A stretch of DNA of 64,000 nucleotides from Limnohabitans sp. 15K (GCF_002778285.1 NZ_NESM01000006.1:1-64000), one strand, 5' to 3'. Shown: positions 1 through 7,657, counted from the stretch's first letter. Notes: generated by a model from the sequence alone, not told the origin. A program made the numbers and translations.

Positions 1-66
1 TTTCCAGCGTTCCCACATTAGGGCCTTCTGGCTATCAGAGTAGTAAATTCTAGGTCTTCGCTTCAT
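1..66 (-). CDS. IS30-family transposase, N-terminal fragment (runs off window)
   Basis: Reading leftward from the ATG at 66, 22 codons are in the window and translate to MKRRPRIYYSDSQKALMWER followed by WK. This matches the usual beginning of IS30-family transposases, where a basic start leads into the helix-turn-helix that binds the element ends. A purine-rich AGAAGGAG precedes the ATG and is a good ribosome binding site. The catalytic DDE domain lies outside the window, so it is unknown whether the gene is intact. Confidence 0.65.
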   Translation of the reverse strand, partial: MKRRPRIYYSDSQKALMWERWK

Positions 67-120
67 CTGCAACACTCCTTCTGCTAAAGCAGTTTCTAGT
101 GTGTTGCATCGATCGGTTGA
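1..120 (-). mobile_element. End of an IS30-family insertion sequence (partial)
   Basis: The first 66 bases encode, on the minus strand, the start of an IS30-type transposase, and the element runs off the left edge. The short leader outside the start codon contains GTGTTGCATCGATCGGTTGAA (about 101-121), which has the look of a terminal inverted repeat. The exact outer boundary and target duplication cannot be set because the other end is outside the window. The element sits beside the DUF4010 gene and a lone ureD. Confidence 0.6.
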
Positions 121-170
121 ATCCAAGGCCTAAAGCAGACTCTCATCCATCACAAGCCTGCTGGCTCAAT

Positions 171-1397
171 TCAGACAAACCACAACACGCCCACCACGCC
201 GCCCACCACCATGGCCACGAATCCCAGTCCTACGGTCAGACCGTAGCGAATCCCGCCGCTGGCCATCGCCAAAGTGGTTTTGGCCACTGCGCTTGAGGCG
301 AGAACGGCCACCAGTGCCCAGTGCGCCCACTCAGGCGTCATCCCACCTGTCTGAATCAGCTGCGCAATGCTGGCAGCGGCGGCATGCACTTCCACCCAGG
401 CCACACACAGGGCAGCCACCAGCACACCCACATCGCCAAAAAAATGTTGCAGCCAAGCGGCAAGCAAGGACATCAAGGCGATGATGCTGGCCATGCCGAG
501 GGCATGGGTGAGCTTGAAGGCACGCCCTATTGGGGTCTTGGCACCGTCCCCATCGATGCGACGCAAGGCGAGCAGCACCACCAGAAGCAAGCCAAGGACC
601 GCCAAGACCAGTGGCCAGCGCATGGCAAACAGCAGCGTCGGTGATGCCGCCCCCAGCACCCCTGCAAACAGCGTCAACGACGCCAGATTGGCCAGCAGGG
701 CACAAGCCGCTGCAGGCAGTGCATCGCTTTGCCCTGACCGCACGCGCTGACCCGTGCTGACGACCACGGCAGTGGAGGACACAAAACCCGAAAAGAATGC
801 CGCCAGTGGCATACCCCAACGACCCCCCAGCACACGCTGTGCGACATGGCCCAGCATGCCGACCGCCATGACCAGTACCACGATGCGCCACAGCGTGGTG
901 GGTTGCAGCACACCCCAGGGGTCCATCGCTTGGTCTGACAGCAGCGGCATCACGACCAGTGCTGCGGCTGCCAAGATCAGTGCGTCTTGCAACTCCTGAT
1001 CCGTGATCAGAACACGGCTGATGTGCTGCGACGCTTGTTTGGCATGCAGCATTGCGGCAGCCAGCACGCCGAGAGCCGCAGACAAGCTCGGGTTTTGCTG
1101 CGCAAGCGCCGACAACATCAGTGTCGTCAGCAGAGCCGCCTCACCTGTCTGGCCGGGATCGCTTTGGGCGGTGGCCTGATAACCGCCGATCACCAGCGCG
1201 CCGACCACCAAGACCGTGGCCACAAATGGCGAAGTGCCCAAACTCCAGCTCACATTGCCGAGTATCGCCACGAGCAAGTGCGTCCGCGTGCCAGCCTTCG
1301 TTCTACCGGGTTGGTGTCGTCGCTCGCGCACCACACCGATCAGCAAGCCCACCCCGAGGGCGGTCAACAAACCTGTCCAATGTGCAGTGGAGTTCAT
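171..1397 (-). CDS. MgtC/DUF4010-type integral membrane protein
   Basis: A 408-residue, very hydrophobic protein with about ten predicted membrane segments. The N-terminal part (about residues 5-130), with LGVGLLIGVVRERR and GTRTH, is MgtC/SapB-like, and the remainder fits DUF4010. Members are membrane proteins of uncertain function; a role in ion or osmotic homeostasis is only suggested by family. I chose the ATG at 1397 (MNSTAHWTG), because the longer frame from 1460 adds an unconserved-looking, polar stretch. No strong ribosome site is seen. A perfect inverted repeat lies 49 bases upstream. The gene stands between the IS30 end and ureD and is probably monocistronic. Confidence 0.7.
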   Translation of the reverse strand: MNSTAHWTGLLTALGVGLLIGVVRERRHQPGRTKAGTRTHLLVAILGNVSWSLGTSPFVATVLVVGALVIGGYQATAQSDPGQTGEAALLTTLMLSALAQQNPSLSAALGVLAAAMLHAKQASQHISRVLITDQELQDALILAAAALVVMPLLSDQAMDPWGVLQPTTLWRIVVLVMAVGMLGHVAQRVLGGRWGMPLAAFFSGFVSSTAVVVSTGQRVRSGQSDALPAAACALLANLASLTLFAGVLGAASPTLLFAMRWPLVLAVLGLLLVVLLALRRIDGDGAKTPIGRAFKLTHALGMASIIALMSLLAAWLQHFFGDVGVLVAALCVAWVEVHAAAASIAQLIQTGGMTPEWAHWALVAVLASSAVAKTTLAMASGGIRYGLTVGLGFVAMVVGGVVGVLWFV

Positions 1398-1445
1398 GGC
1401 AAGACAAACATCATCCGCATCTGAACATGAGATCCAGCGCCTAAC

Positions 1446-1461
1446 AGTGATCCAGATCACT
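1446..1461. promoter_or_regulatory. Inverted repeat upstream of the DUF4010 gene
   Basis: AGTGATCCAGATCACT is a perfect 7+7 palindrome with a 2-base centre. It lies 49 bases before the DUF4010 start and could be an operator. No cognate regulator can be named. Confidence 0.35.
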
Positions 1462-1547
1462 CTCTGATTGAACCAGGCCTTGGAAAACGAGCCTGTGCCC
1501 TGCTGAATGTTTGATGAACTGGCGCTTGCGAGAAAAGATCTCTGGGG

Positions 1548-2378
1548 TTACATGTTCCACAACCGCGGAACGTTGCCTGGCAACCCCCACATCTCTTGTC
1601 TCCAAGCAGCCCACACCTTTCGCAGCAGTTGAAAGGCCGGCTCGGTCACGGGTGACAGCACCCGCAGCACGATCACCTGTTGGTGAGGCGATGTAGCCCC
1701 CGCGGTCAGCCGCAGTTCAGATGCTTCAAGCAACTCACGCGCACAGGCCAGGGCGCGATCGGCGCGCTCTGAAGCGATGGCGCTGCCCGCTGCAAACACC
1801 AGCGTGGCCATGCAGCGTTGCCCTGCCAGGCCCAGTGGGCTGTTCAGCAAGCGGGTGTCGCTGGCGCTGAGCATGCCGCGTTCCAACCACACGCCTGGAA
1901 TTTCCAGGTGTTGGCGGAATGCGCCTTGCGTGAAGGGCATGTCTGCCGCTGGCAAGCCCAAAGCGGTGATGTCCCATGTGATCAACTCAGCCCCGGGCGC
2001 GAGGTCGAACACAGCGCGGTTGATAACCTCACAGCCGTTGTAGGCAATGGCTTCGAGTGGCAGCCATTCCAGTCGTGAACCTGTTTCTAAACGGGCATGC
2101 ACCTGTTGCGTGGCCAAGCCCGTATCGCTTCTGTAAAAGCGCGTGGCGCCAGGTGTGGTCACCAAGCCATGTGCGCCGGGCCCAACAGTGACGCGCATGT
2201 CGAGCGTGTCGCCACCCACCAAGCCGCTGGGCGGGTGCACCAGCACGTTGTGGCACACCGCATCGCCTTCGGGGTAGAGGCTTTGCAGGATGCGCAGCGG
2301 GCCCTCGTGCAGGTAGCGGGCCACGCTCCGATCGGATTCAAGCGTGTAGTCCAAATCAAGACGTGCCAGCCAAGTCAT
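1548..2378 (-). CDS. ureD: Urease accessory protein UreD, without the rest of the urease cluster
   Basis: The 276-residue product matches UreD in length and landmarks: SGLVGGDTLDMRV near residue 52, TPGATRFYRS near 75, LEWLPLEAIAYNG near 105 and LGLPAADMPFTQGAF near 143. UreD acts with UreF and UreG to load nickel into apo-urease in the cytoplasm. Here it is the last gene after an ABC importer, about 50 bases behind the permease gene and on the same strand. No ureABC, ureE, ureF or ureG follows; instead the DUF4010 gene and an IS end are found. It looks intact. It may serve a urease encoded elsewhere. Confidence 0.88.
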   Translation of the reverse strand: MTWLARLDLDYTLESDRSVARYLHEGPLRILQSLYPEGDAVCHNVLVHPPSGLVGGDTLDMRVTVGPGAHGLVTTPGATRFYRSDTGLATQQVHARLETGSRLEWLPLEAIAYNGCEVINRAVFDLAPGAELITWDITALGLPAADMPFTQGAFRQHLEIPGVWLERGMLSASDTRLLNSPLGLAGQRCMATLVFAAGSAIASERADRALACARELLEASELRLTAGATSPHQQVIVLRVLSPVTEPAFQLLRKVWAAWRQEMWGLPGNVPRLWNM

Positions 2379-2429
2379 AAGGCGCAGCCGATGAGCTTGT
2401 CCAACTTCACACCAAACCGTTCACACGTT

Positions 2430-3197
2430 TCATTCACCCTGCGAGCCGCGATGTGCCCAGCCTGTGGTGTGCTTTTCGATGTAGCTGAAGAGCTCGTACA
2501 TGACCATGGCCATGGCGCCCACCACCACCAGGCCTGAGAAGGCCAGGCCCATCTGCATGGCTGAGCCCGCAGAAATCAGCAAGTAGCCAATGCCTTCGTT
2601 CGACGCCGTCATCTCGGACACGGTGGTGCCGACAAAGGCCAAGGTGATGGCGACTTTGAGCGAGCCGTAAAAGTAAGGCATGGAGCGGGGCAGGCCGACT
2701 TTGACCAGCACGTCCCAGCGCTTGGCGCCCAGCACGCGCAGCACGTCTTCGAGTTCAGGCTCCAGTGTGGCCAGACCTGTGGCGATGTTCACCATGATGG
2801 GGAAAAAGCTGATGAGGAAAGCCGTGAGGATGGCGGGGCCAATGCCGATGCCAAACCACACCACCAAAATCGGCACAAAGGCCGCTTTGGGAAGGGCGTT
2901 GAAGGCGGTCATGAGTGGGTACACGGCGGCATAAGCCAGGCGCGAGCTGCCGATGATGAAACCCAGCAGCACGCCCACCACGATGGCGATGCCAAAGCCC
3001 ACCATGGTCACCCAATAGGTACGCCAAGCGTGGCCTGCGATCACGTCGCGGTATTCAATGGTTTGCTGTGCAATGCGCCAAGGGCTGGGGAAGATGAATT
3101 CCGACACGTTGAAAGCACGGCACAGGCCTTCCCAAATCAAGATGCTCAGCACCAGCAAGATCCAGGGTGACCAGGTTTCGAGGGATTTCTTGTTCAT
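2430..3197 (-). CDS. ABC importer permease, NitT/TauT (SsuC) type
   Basis: A 255-residue inner-membrane permease with about six helices. The cytoplasmic loop that docks the ATPase is visible at residues 146-172 (EPELEDVLRVLGAKRWDVLV). The family moves nitrate, taurine, sulfonates, pyrimidine precursors and similar small molecules with an NMT1-type binding protein. The ATG at 3197 (MNKKSLETW) is chosen over an in-frame start at 3314 that would overlap the ATPase gene; GGGAGCC precedes it. It directly follows the ATPase gene (13-base gap) and precedes ureD. Confidence 0.88.
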   Translation of the reverse strand: MNKKSLETWSPWILLVLSILIWEGLCRAFNVSEFIFPSPWRIAQQTIEYRDVIAGHAWRTYWVTMVGFGIAIVVGVLLGFIIGSSRLAYAAVYPLMTAFNALPKAAFVPILVVWFGIGIGPAILTAFLISFFPIMVNIATGLATLEPELEDVLRVLGAKRWDVLVKVGLPRSMPYFYGSLKVAITLAFVGTTVSEMTASNEGIGYLLISAGSAMQMGLAFSGLVVVGAMAMVMYELFSYIEKHTTGWAHRGSQGE

Positions 3198-3210
3198 GTG
3201 GGGCTCCCGC

Positions 3211-4029
3211 TCATTGGTTGATCGCTGCACCGGTCTTGCGCATGGCACCGATGTGGCCGCGCAGCTCGTGCACGATGTTGGTGAATTCGGGTGTGTAGGT
3301 GATCTCCAGATCACGCGGGCGGGGCAGATCGATTTCTTTTTTCACCACAAAGCGGCCGGGGCTCTTGCTCATCACGTACACCGTGTCAGCCAAAAACACC
3401 GATTCGCGCAGATCGTGCGTGACCAAAATCACGTTGAACTTTTGCTCGGTCCAGAGGTCGCGCAAGATGCACCACAGCTCTTCGCGGGTGAAGGCGTCGA
3501 GCGCGCCAAAGGGCTCGTCCAGCAGCAGCATTTTGGGCTCGTGAATCAAAGCACGGCAGATGCTGGCGCGTTGCTGCATGCCGCCCGACAACTGCCATGG
3601 AAACTTGTCCTCATAGCCAGCCAGGCCCACGGTGCTGAGCAACTTGCGTGCACGCTCCACGTATTCGGCCTTCTTTTGCTTGAAGTTGGAACGGTAAGGT
3701 TCCACGATCTCCAGCGGCAAGAGCACGTTGTCGAGCGTGGTGCGCCAAGGCAAGAGGGATGAGGCCTGAAACGCCATGCCACTGATCTTGAGCGGGCCGG
3801 TCACCGGTTGTCCGTCGACCAAAATGCGGCCTTTGCTGGGCATCTTCAGGCCCGTGGTCAGCTTCATGAAGGTGGACTTGCCGCAGCCTGATGGCCCGAC
3901 GATGGCGATGAACTCGCCTTGTTTGACCTGCAGGTTGATGTCTTCGACAGCGAAGTGGTTTTGCGCCAGCAACTCGTCGTTGTAGGCCAGCCAGACATTC
4001 TGGAAATCAACGAATGATTCTTGGGTCAT
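3211..4029 (-). CDS. ABC importer ATPase, NitT/TauT (SsuB/TauB) type
   Basis: A 272-residue ATPase with all key motifs: Walker A GPSGCGKST at 45-53, signature LSGGMQQR at 147-154, Walker B MLLLDEP at 167-173 and the H-loop THD at 204-206. It energises the permease encoded just downstream. A TGTATACA palindrome lies about 30 bases upstream, and a terminator-like hairpin separates it from the binding-protein gene. The ATPase, permease and ureD genes therefore appear to have their own promoter. The substrate is not shown by sequence; purine context suggests a nucleobase, ureide or urea-related compound. Confidence 0.9.
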   Translation of the reverse strand: MTQESFVDFQNVWLAYNDELLAQNHFAVEDINLQVKQGEFIAIVGPSGCGKSTFMKLTTGLKMPSKGRILVDGQPVTGPLKISGMAFQASSLLPWRTTLDNVLLPLEIVEPYRSNFKQKKAEYVERARKLLSTVGLAGYEDKFPWQLSGGMQQRASICRALIHEPKMLLLDEPFGALDAFTREELWCILRDLWTEQKFNVILVTHDLRESVFLADTVYVMSKSPGRFVVKKEIDLPRPRDLEITYTPEFTNIVHELRGHIGAMRKTGAAINQ

Positions 4030-4057
4030 GGTGAGAGCTCGAAAATGGTGTTCGAAA

Positions 4058-4067
4058 GTGTATACAC
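4058..4067. promoter_or_regulatory. TGTATACA operator upstream of the ABC ATPase-permease-ureD unit
   Basis: GTGTATACAC is a perfect palindrome located 29 bases before the ATPase start. The flank TTCGAAA on its left is shared with the site at 6925 before the NCS2 permease. Sites of the same core precede gntR/hiuH and puuD. It is the likely binding site of the GntR-type regulator encoded at 11658-12323. Confidence 0.65.
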
Positions 4068-4079
4068 GCTACGCCCTGT

Positions 4080-4114
4080 AAAAGCCCACCGACCCGAGCA
4101 GGGTGGCGGTGGGC
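4080..4114 (-). terminator. Terminator after the NMT1-type binding-protein gene
   Basis: On the minus strand GCCCACCG and CGGTGGGC form an 8-base-pair stem with a second pairing, ACCC with GGGT, inside it. Four T follow directly. It lies 41 bases after the stop codon of the binding-protein gene. Confidence 0.6.
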
Positions 4115-4154
4115 CCGGAGCGCCGGGGTTGAATGCCCCGAAGCTTGCGCAGAT

Positions 4155-5189
4155 TTACTTCTTGCCTTTGGGCAAGATGTCCAGCTCTTTGGCGGTGGGC
4201 AAGAACGAGCCGTTCCAGATGTCTTCGGACTTGACGCGGGTCTTGGTGTTGAACGCGTCAGACACTTGTGACGCCATCAGGGTCATGCGGGGGGCGTTGA
4301 TTTGACCAAAGCCTTCGGCGCGGGCCGATGGGCTGTTGATCACGGTGTCGATGGCCAATTGCAGGCGGCGGGTTTCCAACTCAACGTTGATGATGCCGTC
4401 GCGCGCCTTGACCGTTTCGATCGCCTTGGCCGGATCGGCCATCACGTCTTTGGCGCCTTTGGTGAAGGCGGCGAGGAAGGCTTTCACAGCCGCTGGGTTT
4501 TCTTTCAAGATTTTTGGCGAAGCGATGATCGCGTTGCCGTAAAGCTTGACACCAAAGTCGGGGTACTGCATCACGACCACGTCTTCGGCTTTCACACCAC
4601 GCGCTTCAATGTTGAGCAGCGAGGTGAAAGTGAAGCCAGTGATGGCGTCCACGTCACCGCGCACCAGCATGGTCTCGCGCAAAGGGGGGTCCATGGCCGT
4701 CCAGGCCACGTTGCCAATGCCGTTGGCTTTCTGGAAGATGGGGAATGCGCGGCGACCGGCGTCAAACACAGGGGCGCCCAGCTTCTTGCCAGCCAAGTCG
4801 GCAGGTGTTTTGATGCCGGACTTCTTCAAAGCCATCACCGAAGCGGGTGTGTTGTTGTAAACCATCATGATGGCCACAGGCTTGTTGGGCGCGTCGGGGT
4901 TGTTGGCGTGGAACTCCATCAGGGCGGCCAGGTCGGCAAAGCCCAGGTCGTAAGTGCCCGAAGCCACCCGGGTGACTGCGCCACCCGAGCCGTTGCCCGA
5001 GTCCACGGTCACGTCCAGTTTGGCGTCCTTGAAATAGCCCTTGGCACCCGGCACCAAGAAGAAAGCAGCTGGGCCCTCAAAGCGCCAGTCCATCTGGAAT
5101 TTGATGGGGGTGGTTTGGGCTTGGGCAGTGCCAAAAGCGGCGGCGACGGCCAAAATGGCGGTCGCCTTGAGAAGGAAACGCTTGTTCAT
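4155..5189 (-). CDS. ABC importer periplasmic binding protein, NMT1/THI5-like
   Basis: A 344-residue protein with a clear signal peptide ending at AQA (about residue 24). It continues as an NMT1/THI5-like fold: KFQMDWRFEGPAAFFLVPGAKGYF near 30-52, then GSGGAVTRVASGTYDLGFADL. Such proteins deliver pyrimidine precursors, nitrate, sulfonates or related small compounds to a NitT/TauT permease. NMT1-type proteins are also known neighbours of xanthine riboswitches and purine genes, which fits this locus. It has a sigma-54 promoter and its own terminator, so it is probably made in excess of the ATPase and permease under nitrogen limitation. Confidence 0.85.
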   Translation of the reverse strand: MNKRFLLKATAILAVAAAFGTAQAQTTPIKFQMDWRFEGPAAFFLVPGAKGYFKDAKLDVTVDSGNGSGGAVTRVASGTYDLGFADLAALMEFHANNPDAPNKPVAIMMVYNNTPASVMALKKSGIKTPADLAGKKLGAPVFDAGRRAFPIFQKANGIGNVAWTAMDPPLRETMLVRGDVDAITGFTFTSLLNIEARGVKAEDVVVMQYPDFGVKLYGNAIIASPKILKENPAAVKAFLAAFTKGAKDVMADPAKAIETVKARDGIINVELETRRLQLAIDTVINSPSARAEGFGQINAPRMTLMASQVSDAFNTKTRVKSEDIWNGSFLPTAKELDILPKGKK

Positions 5190-5226
5190 GAGGGGCTCCA
5201 GAGTCTAATAAACGGTGTAATTTGAC

Positions 5227-5243
5227 TAGCAAATTCGGTGCCA
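5227..5243 (-). promoter_or_regulatory. Sigma-54 (RpoN) promoter of the NMT1-type binding-protein gene
   Basis: Read on the minus strand the site is TGGCACCGAATTTGCTA. It matches the sigma-54 consensus TGGCAC-N5-TTGCW with exact -24/-12 spacing. It ends 38 bases before the ATG at 5189, leaving room for a start site and leader. An inverted repeat at the distance expected for an activator lies upstream (5291-5340). Confidence 0.72.
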
Positions 5244-5290
5244 TTATCGACCATGGGCCTGACAAGCTGTGTCAGGTTCATCCCCTAGAA

Positions 5291-5340
5291 ACCCCCTGTT
5301 TTGGTGCCGAAGTGAGGCCACTCTGGCACCAAAATGGGGT
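5291..5340. promoter_or_regulatory. Long inverted repeat upstream of the sigma-54 promoter
   Basis: TTTTGGTGCC (5299-5308) and GGCACCAAAA (5325-5334) are exact complements, with AGTG/CACT pairing inside and ACCCC/GGGGT outside. The centre is about 75 bases upstream of the -24 element, a usual place for an enhancer-binding protein. The half-sites contain the NtrC-like word GGTGC/GCACC but in the reverse order to the classic NtrC site. It also lies just after the NCS2 permease stop, so an RNA hairpin role is possible. Confidence 0.5.
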
Positions 5341-5361
5341 TAAAAGTATCCGCGCACCTGT

Positions 5362-6849
5362 TTAATGCGCTTCGGCTTGTTTGGCGGCCTCAATTGCATC
5401 GCGGTTGTCACCGCTGGCGCCATTGAAAAACAGGTTCAAAGCCACTGCGGTGATGGAGGCAAGCAAGATGCCCGATTCGATCAGCGGGTGCAGGCCATGC
5501 GGCATCCACTGTTTGAAGTTGGGTGCGATCAGAGGAATCATGCCGATACCGATCGAGACCGCCACAACAATGGCGTTGCCGCGGTTGTTTTTGAAGTCCA
5601 CTGCGCCCAGAATGCGGATGCCAGTGGCCGCCACCATACCGAACATCACCAGACCCGCGCCACCCAGCACCACGGTGGGCAGTGACTCGATCAGTGCGGC
5701 CATCTTGGGCAGCAGGCCCAGCGCCACCAAAATCAAACCACCGGCCACGCAGACAAAGCGGCTCTTGACGCCCGTGACCGCGACCAAGCCCACGTTTTGC
5801 GAGAAGCTGGTGTAAGGGAAGGTGTTGAAGATGCCACCAATCAGCGTGCCCAGACCATCGGTGCGCAGACCGCGTGTGAGTGCGGCTTGGTCGACCTTCT
5901 TGTCGGTCATCTCGCCCAAGGCCAGGAACATGCCTGTCGACTCGATCATCACCACGATCATGACCAAGGTCATGGTCAGAATCAGCACCGGCTCAAAAAT
6001 GGGCATGCCGAAATGGAAAGGCATGACCACATCGAACCAAGCGGCTTTGCCCACTTTGTCGAAGTTCATCAGGCCCATCGCCGTGGCCACCGCGCCACCG
6101 ATCACGATGCCCAGCAGCACCGAGATGTTGGCCACAAAACCTTTGGCAAAACGTGCGATCAGCAAGATCGACGCCAGCACCAGAGCGGCAATGCCCACAC
6201 CCGTGAGGTCGGCGTATTTGGGGTTGGGCATCTTGGGCAAAAGTGCCAGGTCTTTGGGCATGGCCGGCAAGGTGGAGCCGGGTGCGCTGGCCGCCGCTGC
6301 GGCTGCGTCCAGCCATTGCTTGTGCTCAGGCGTCACGATGCTGGGCGCTGTGGGGCCAAAGGGGTTGCCAAAAATCCAGTTGATGCCGATGCGCATCAAG
6401 CTGATGCCGATCACGGCAATGATGGTGCCCGTGACCACAGGCGGGAAAAAGCGCAGCATGCGGCTGACCAGCGGCGCGATCAGGATCGAGATGATGCCCG
6501 CCCCGATGATGGAGCCAAAGATCAGCTGCGCGCCCATTTCACCTGGGTTGTTGTTGGCCATGGCCACCATGGGGGCCACCGATGCAAAGGTCACGCCCAT
6601 CATCACCGGCAGGCGGATGCCAAACCACTGTGTGGCACCCAGCGACTGGATCAAAGTCACCAGGCCGCAGCAAAACAGGTCAGCCGAAATCAAATAGGCC
6701 ACGTCTTGCGGGCTCAGTTTGAGGGCGCGACCCACGATCAGGGGCACCGCCACAGCACCGGCATACATCACCAGCACATGTTGCAGGCCCAAAGCGGCGA
6801 GCTTGCCGTTGGGCAAATGCTCGTCCACGGGGTGGATGGTTGAACTCAT
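5362..6849 (-). CDS. NCS2-family nucleobase (xanthine/uracil type) permease
   Basis: A 496-residue membrane transporter of the nucleobase-cation symporter-2 family, with 12-14 helices. The family signature QNVGLVAVTGVKSR is at 351-364 and the transmembrane-8 acidic residue is E303 in MIESTGMF. It should import a purine or uracil with protons across the inner membrane. The ATG at 6849 has AGGAG seven bases upstream; the frame open to 6996 runs through the promoter and is rejected. A TGTATACA palindrome lies 76 bases upstream. Xanthine or urate is more likely than uracil from context, but sequence alone does not settle this. Confidence 0.9.
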   Translation of the reverse strand: MSSTIHPVDEHLPNGKLAALGLQHVLVMYAGAVAVPLIVGRALKLSPQDVAYLISADLFCCGLVTLIQSLGATQWFGIRLPVMMGVTFASVAPMVAMANNNPGEMGAQLIFGSIIGAGIISILIAPLVSRMLRFFPPVVTGTIIAVIGISLMRIGINWIFGNPFGPTAPSIVTPEHKQWLDAAAAAASAPGSTLPAMPKDLALLPKMPNPKYADLTGVGIAALVLASILLIARFAKGFVANISVLLGIVIGGAVATAMGLMNFDKVGKAAWFDVVMPFHFGMPIFEPVLILTMTLVMIVVMIESTGMFLALGEMTDKKVDQAALTRGLRTDGLGTLIGGIFNTFPYTSFSQNVGLVAVTGVKSRFVCVAGGLILVALGLLPKMAALIESLPTVVLGGAGLVMFGMVAATGIRILGAVDFKNNRGNAIVVAVSIGIGMIPLIAPNFKQWMPHGLHPLIESGILLASITAVALNLFFNGASGDNRDAIEAAKQAEAH

Positions 6850-6924
6850 GGAGGGGTCTCCTGAAAAGTAAACAGAGGGGAAAACCGCAAAGAAACTAGA
6901 TGTGTGCTTCTTTGTGTTCGAAAC

Positions 6925-6932
6925 TGTATACA
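6925..6932. promoter_or_regulatory. TGTATACA operator upstream of the NCS2 permease gene
   Basis: The 8-base palindrome lies 76 bases before the permease ATG. It is preceded by GTGTTCGAAA, a flank shared with the site at 4058. It falls between the toxin-antitoxin terminator and the permease gene, so it belongs to the permease promoter. Confidence 0.65.
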
Positions 6933-6994
6933 AAAATGAAGGGGCTGTGATGCGTGAAAACCCTGTGTATTTAAGGTCAATGTGCCCCGGATGC

Positions 6995-7026
6995 AAAAAA
7001 CCGCCTGAACCCCGAAGGGCGGCGGC
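6995..7026 (-). terminator. Intrinsic terminator after the toxin-antitoxin pair
   Basis: On the minus strand CCGCC pairs with GGCGG, with CCC-TTCG-GGG nested inside, and six T follow. It is 42 bases after the toxin stop codon and insulates the permease promoter from the genes upstream. Confidence 0.65.
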
Positions 7027-7067
7027 TTTCAGTACAGCGGTGTTAACTCAAGTGGCCATCAAGCTGC

Positions 7068-7340
7068 TCATCGCTTGAGTTTTTGGTAAAAGTTTTCGTG
7101 CGATCCCAACAGCAGCAGCATGCGCGTGCCGGGGTCGTATTCATAAGCCAAGAGCATCAGCTGCTGCTGGCTTCGGTATTTGTAGACAAACACACCAGAC
7201 AAATCGCCCTTTTTGGGTTCGCCCAAAGCTGGGTCGGCCACGATGGCCGCAACGGCTTCGTCTGCATCCGTTTGTTGGTTTGTGTGCAGCTTTTTGTACG
7301 CCCTGGCAAAAGCGGCAGTTTGAAAAACCTGAATGCTCAT
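7068..7340 (-). CDS. RelE/ParE-superfamily toxin
   Basis: A 90-residue small basic protein starting MSIQVFQTAAFARAYKKL and ending GSHENFYQKLKR, with the short sheet-rich pattern of RelE-type toxins (GVFVYKYR, LMLLAYEYD). Members usually cut mRNA on the ribosome. The start ATG overlaps the antitoxin stop by four bases, so the two genes are translationally coupled. It sits inside a purine-degradation cluster, between the M20 hydrolase gene and the permease gene. The subfamily cannot be fixed by eye. Confidence 0.75.
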   Translation of the reverse strand: MSIQVFQTAAFARAYKKLHTNQQTDADEAVAAIVADPALGEPKKGDLSGVFVYKYRSQQQLMLLAYEYDPGTRMLLLLGSHENFYQKLKR

Positions 7341-7564
7341 GAGATGCTGGATTGGGGCACAAACGGCGTAGCCAGCAGGGGGCCTTCCGCACGGGCCACC
7401 ATGAGTTCGCGCACAAAATCGATGGGCAGATCGGGGTTATCGAGAGCGGCTTTACCGACCATCGCCCAAAACTCGATTTGCCCAGCGATGGTGCGGCGCT
7501 CGGCGCTGGCGTGCGCCTTGGCTTGTTCGTAAAGTGCGTCGTCAATGCGGACAGGCATGCCCAT
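7337..7564 (-). CDS. ParD-like antitoxin of the adjacent RelE-type toxin
   Basis: A 75-residue protein, MGMPVRIDDALYEQAKAHAS followed by AERRTIAGQIEFW, resembling ribbon-helix-helix ParD-like antitoxins. The N-terminal strand and two helices bind operator DNA, and the C-terminal tail should wrap the toxin. AAGG lies eight bases before the ATG at 7564; an upstream in-frame GTG at 7573 would add MNH. It overlaps the toxin gene by four bases. It may repress its own operon, but no operator was identified. Confidence 0.72.
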   Translation of the reverse strand: MGMPVRIDDALYEQAKAHASAERRTIAGQIEFWAMVGKAALDNPDLPIDFVRELMVARAEGPLLATPFVPQSSIS

Positions 7565-7657
7565 GTGATTCACCTTGAAGTTGATTGCTACAAATGTAGC
7601 ATCGATGGCGATTCGGGGTCAAGAAGCGTGGTCAGCAGGGCGTGGGCCCCGCTGCCA

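Noticed and set aside
99..1467. Several plus-strand reading frames opposite the DUF4010 gene
   Set aside because: They are the high-GC antisense shadows of the minus-strand gene and have no family features or ribosome sites.
5299..5334. Classic NtrC site
   Set aside because: The half-sites are in the order GGTGC...GCACC, opposite to the known GCAC-N-GTGC layout; an activator is still likely but NtrC is not shown.
5291..5340. The palindrome after the NCS2 gene as an intrinsic terminator
   Set aside because: The 3' side of the stem is followed by A- or G-rich sequence in both directions and not by a T run, so I list it as a regulatory repeat.
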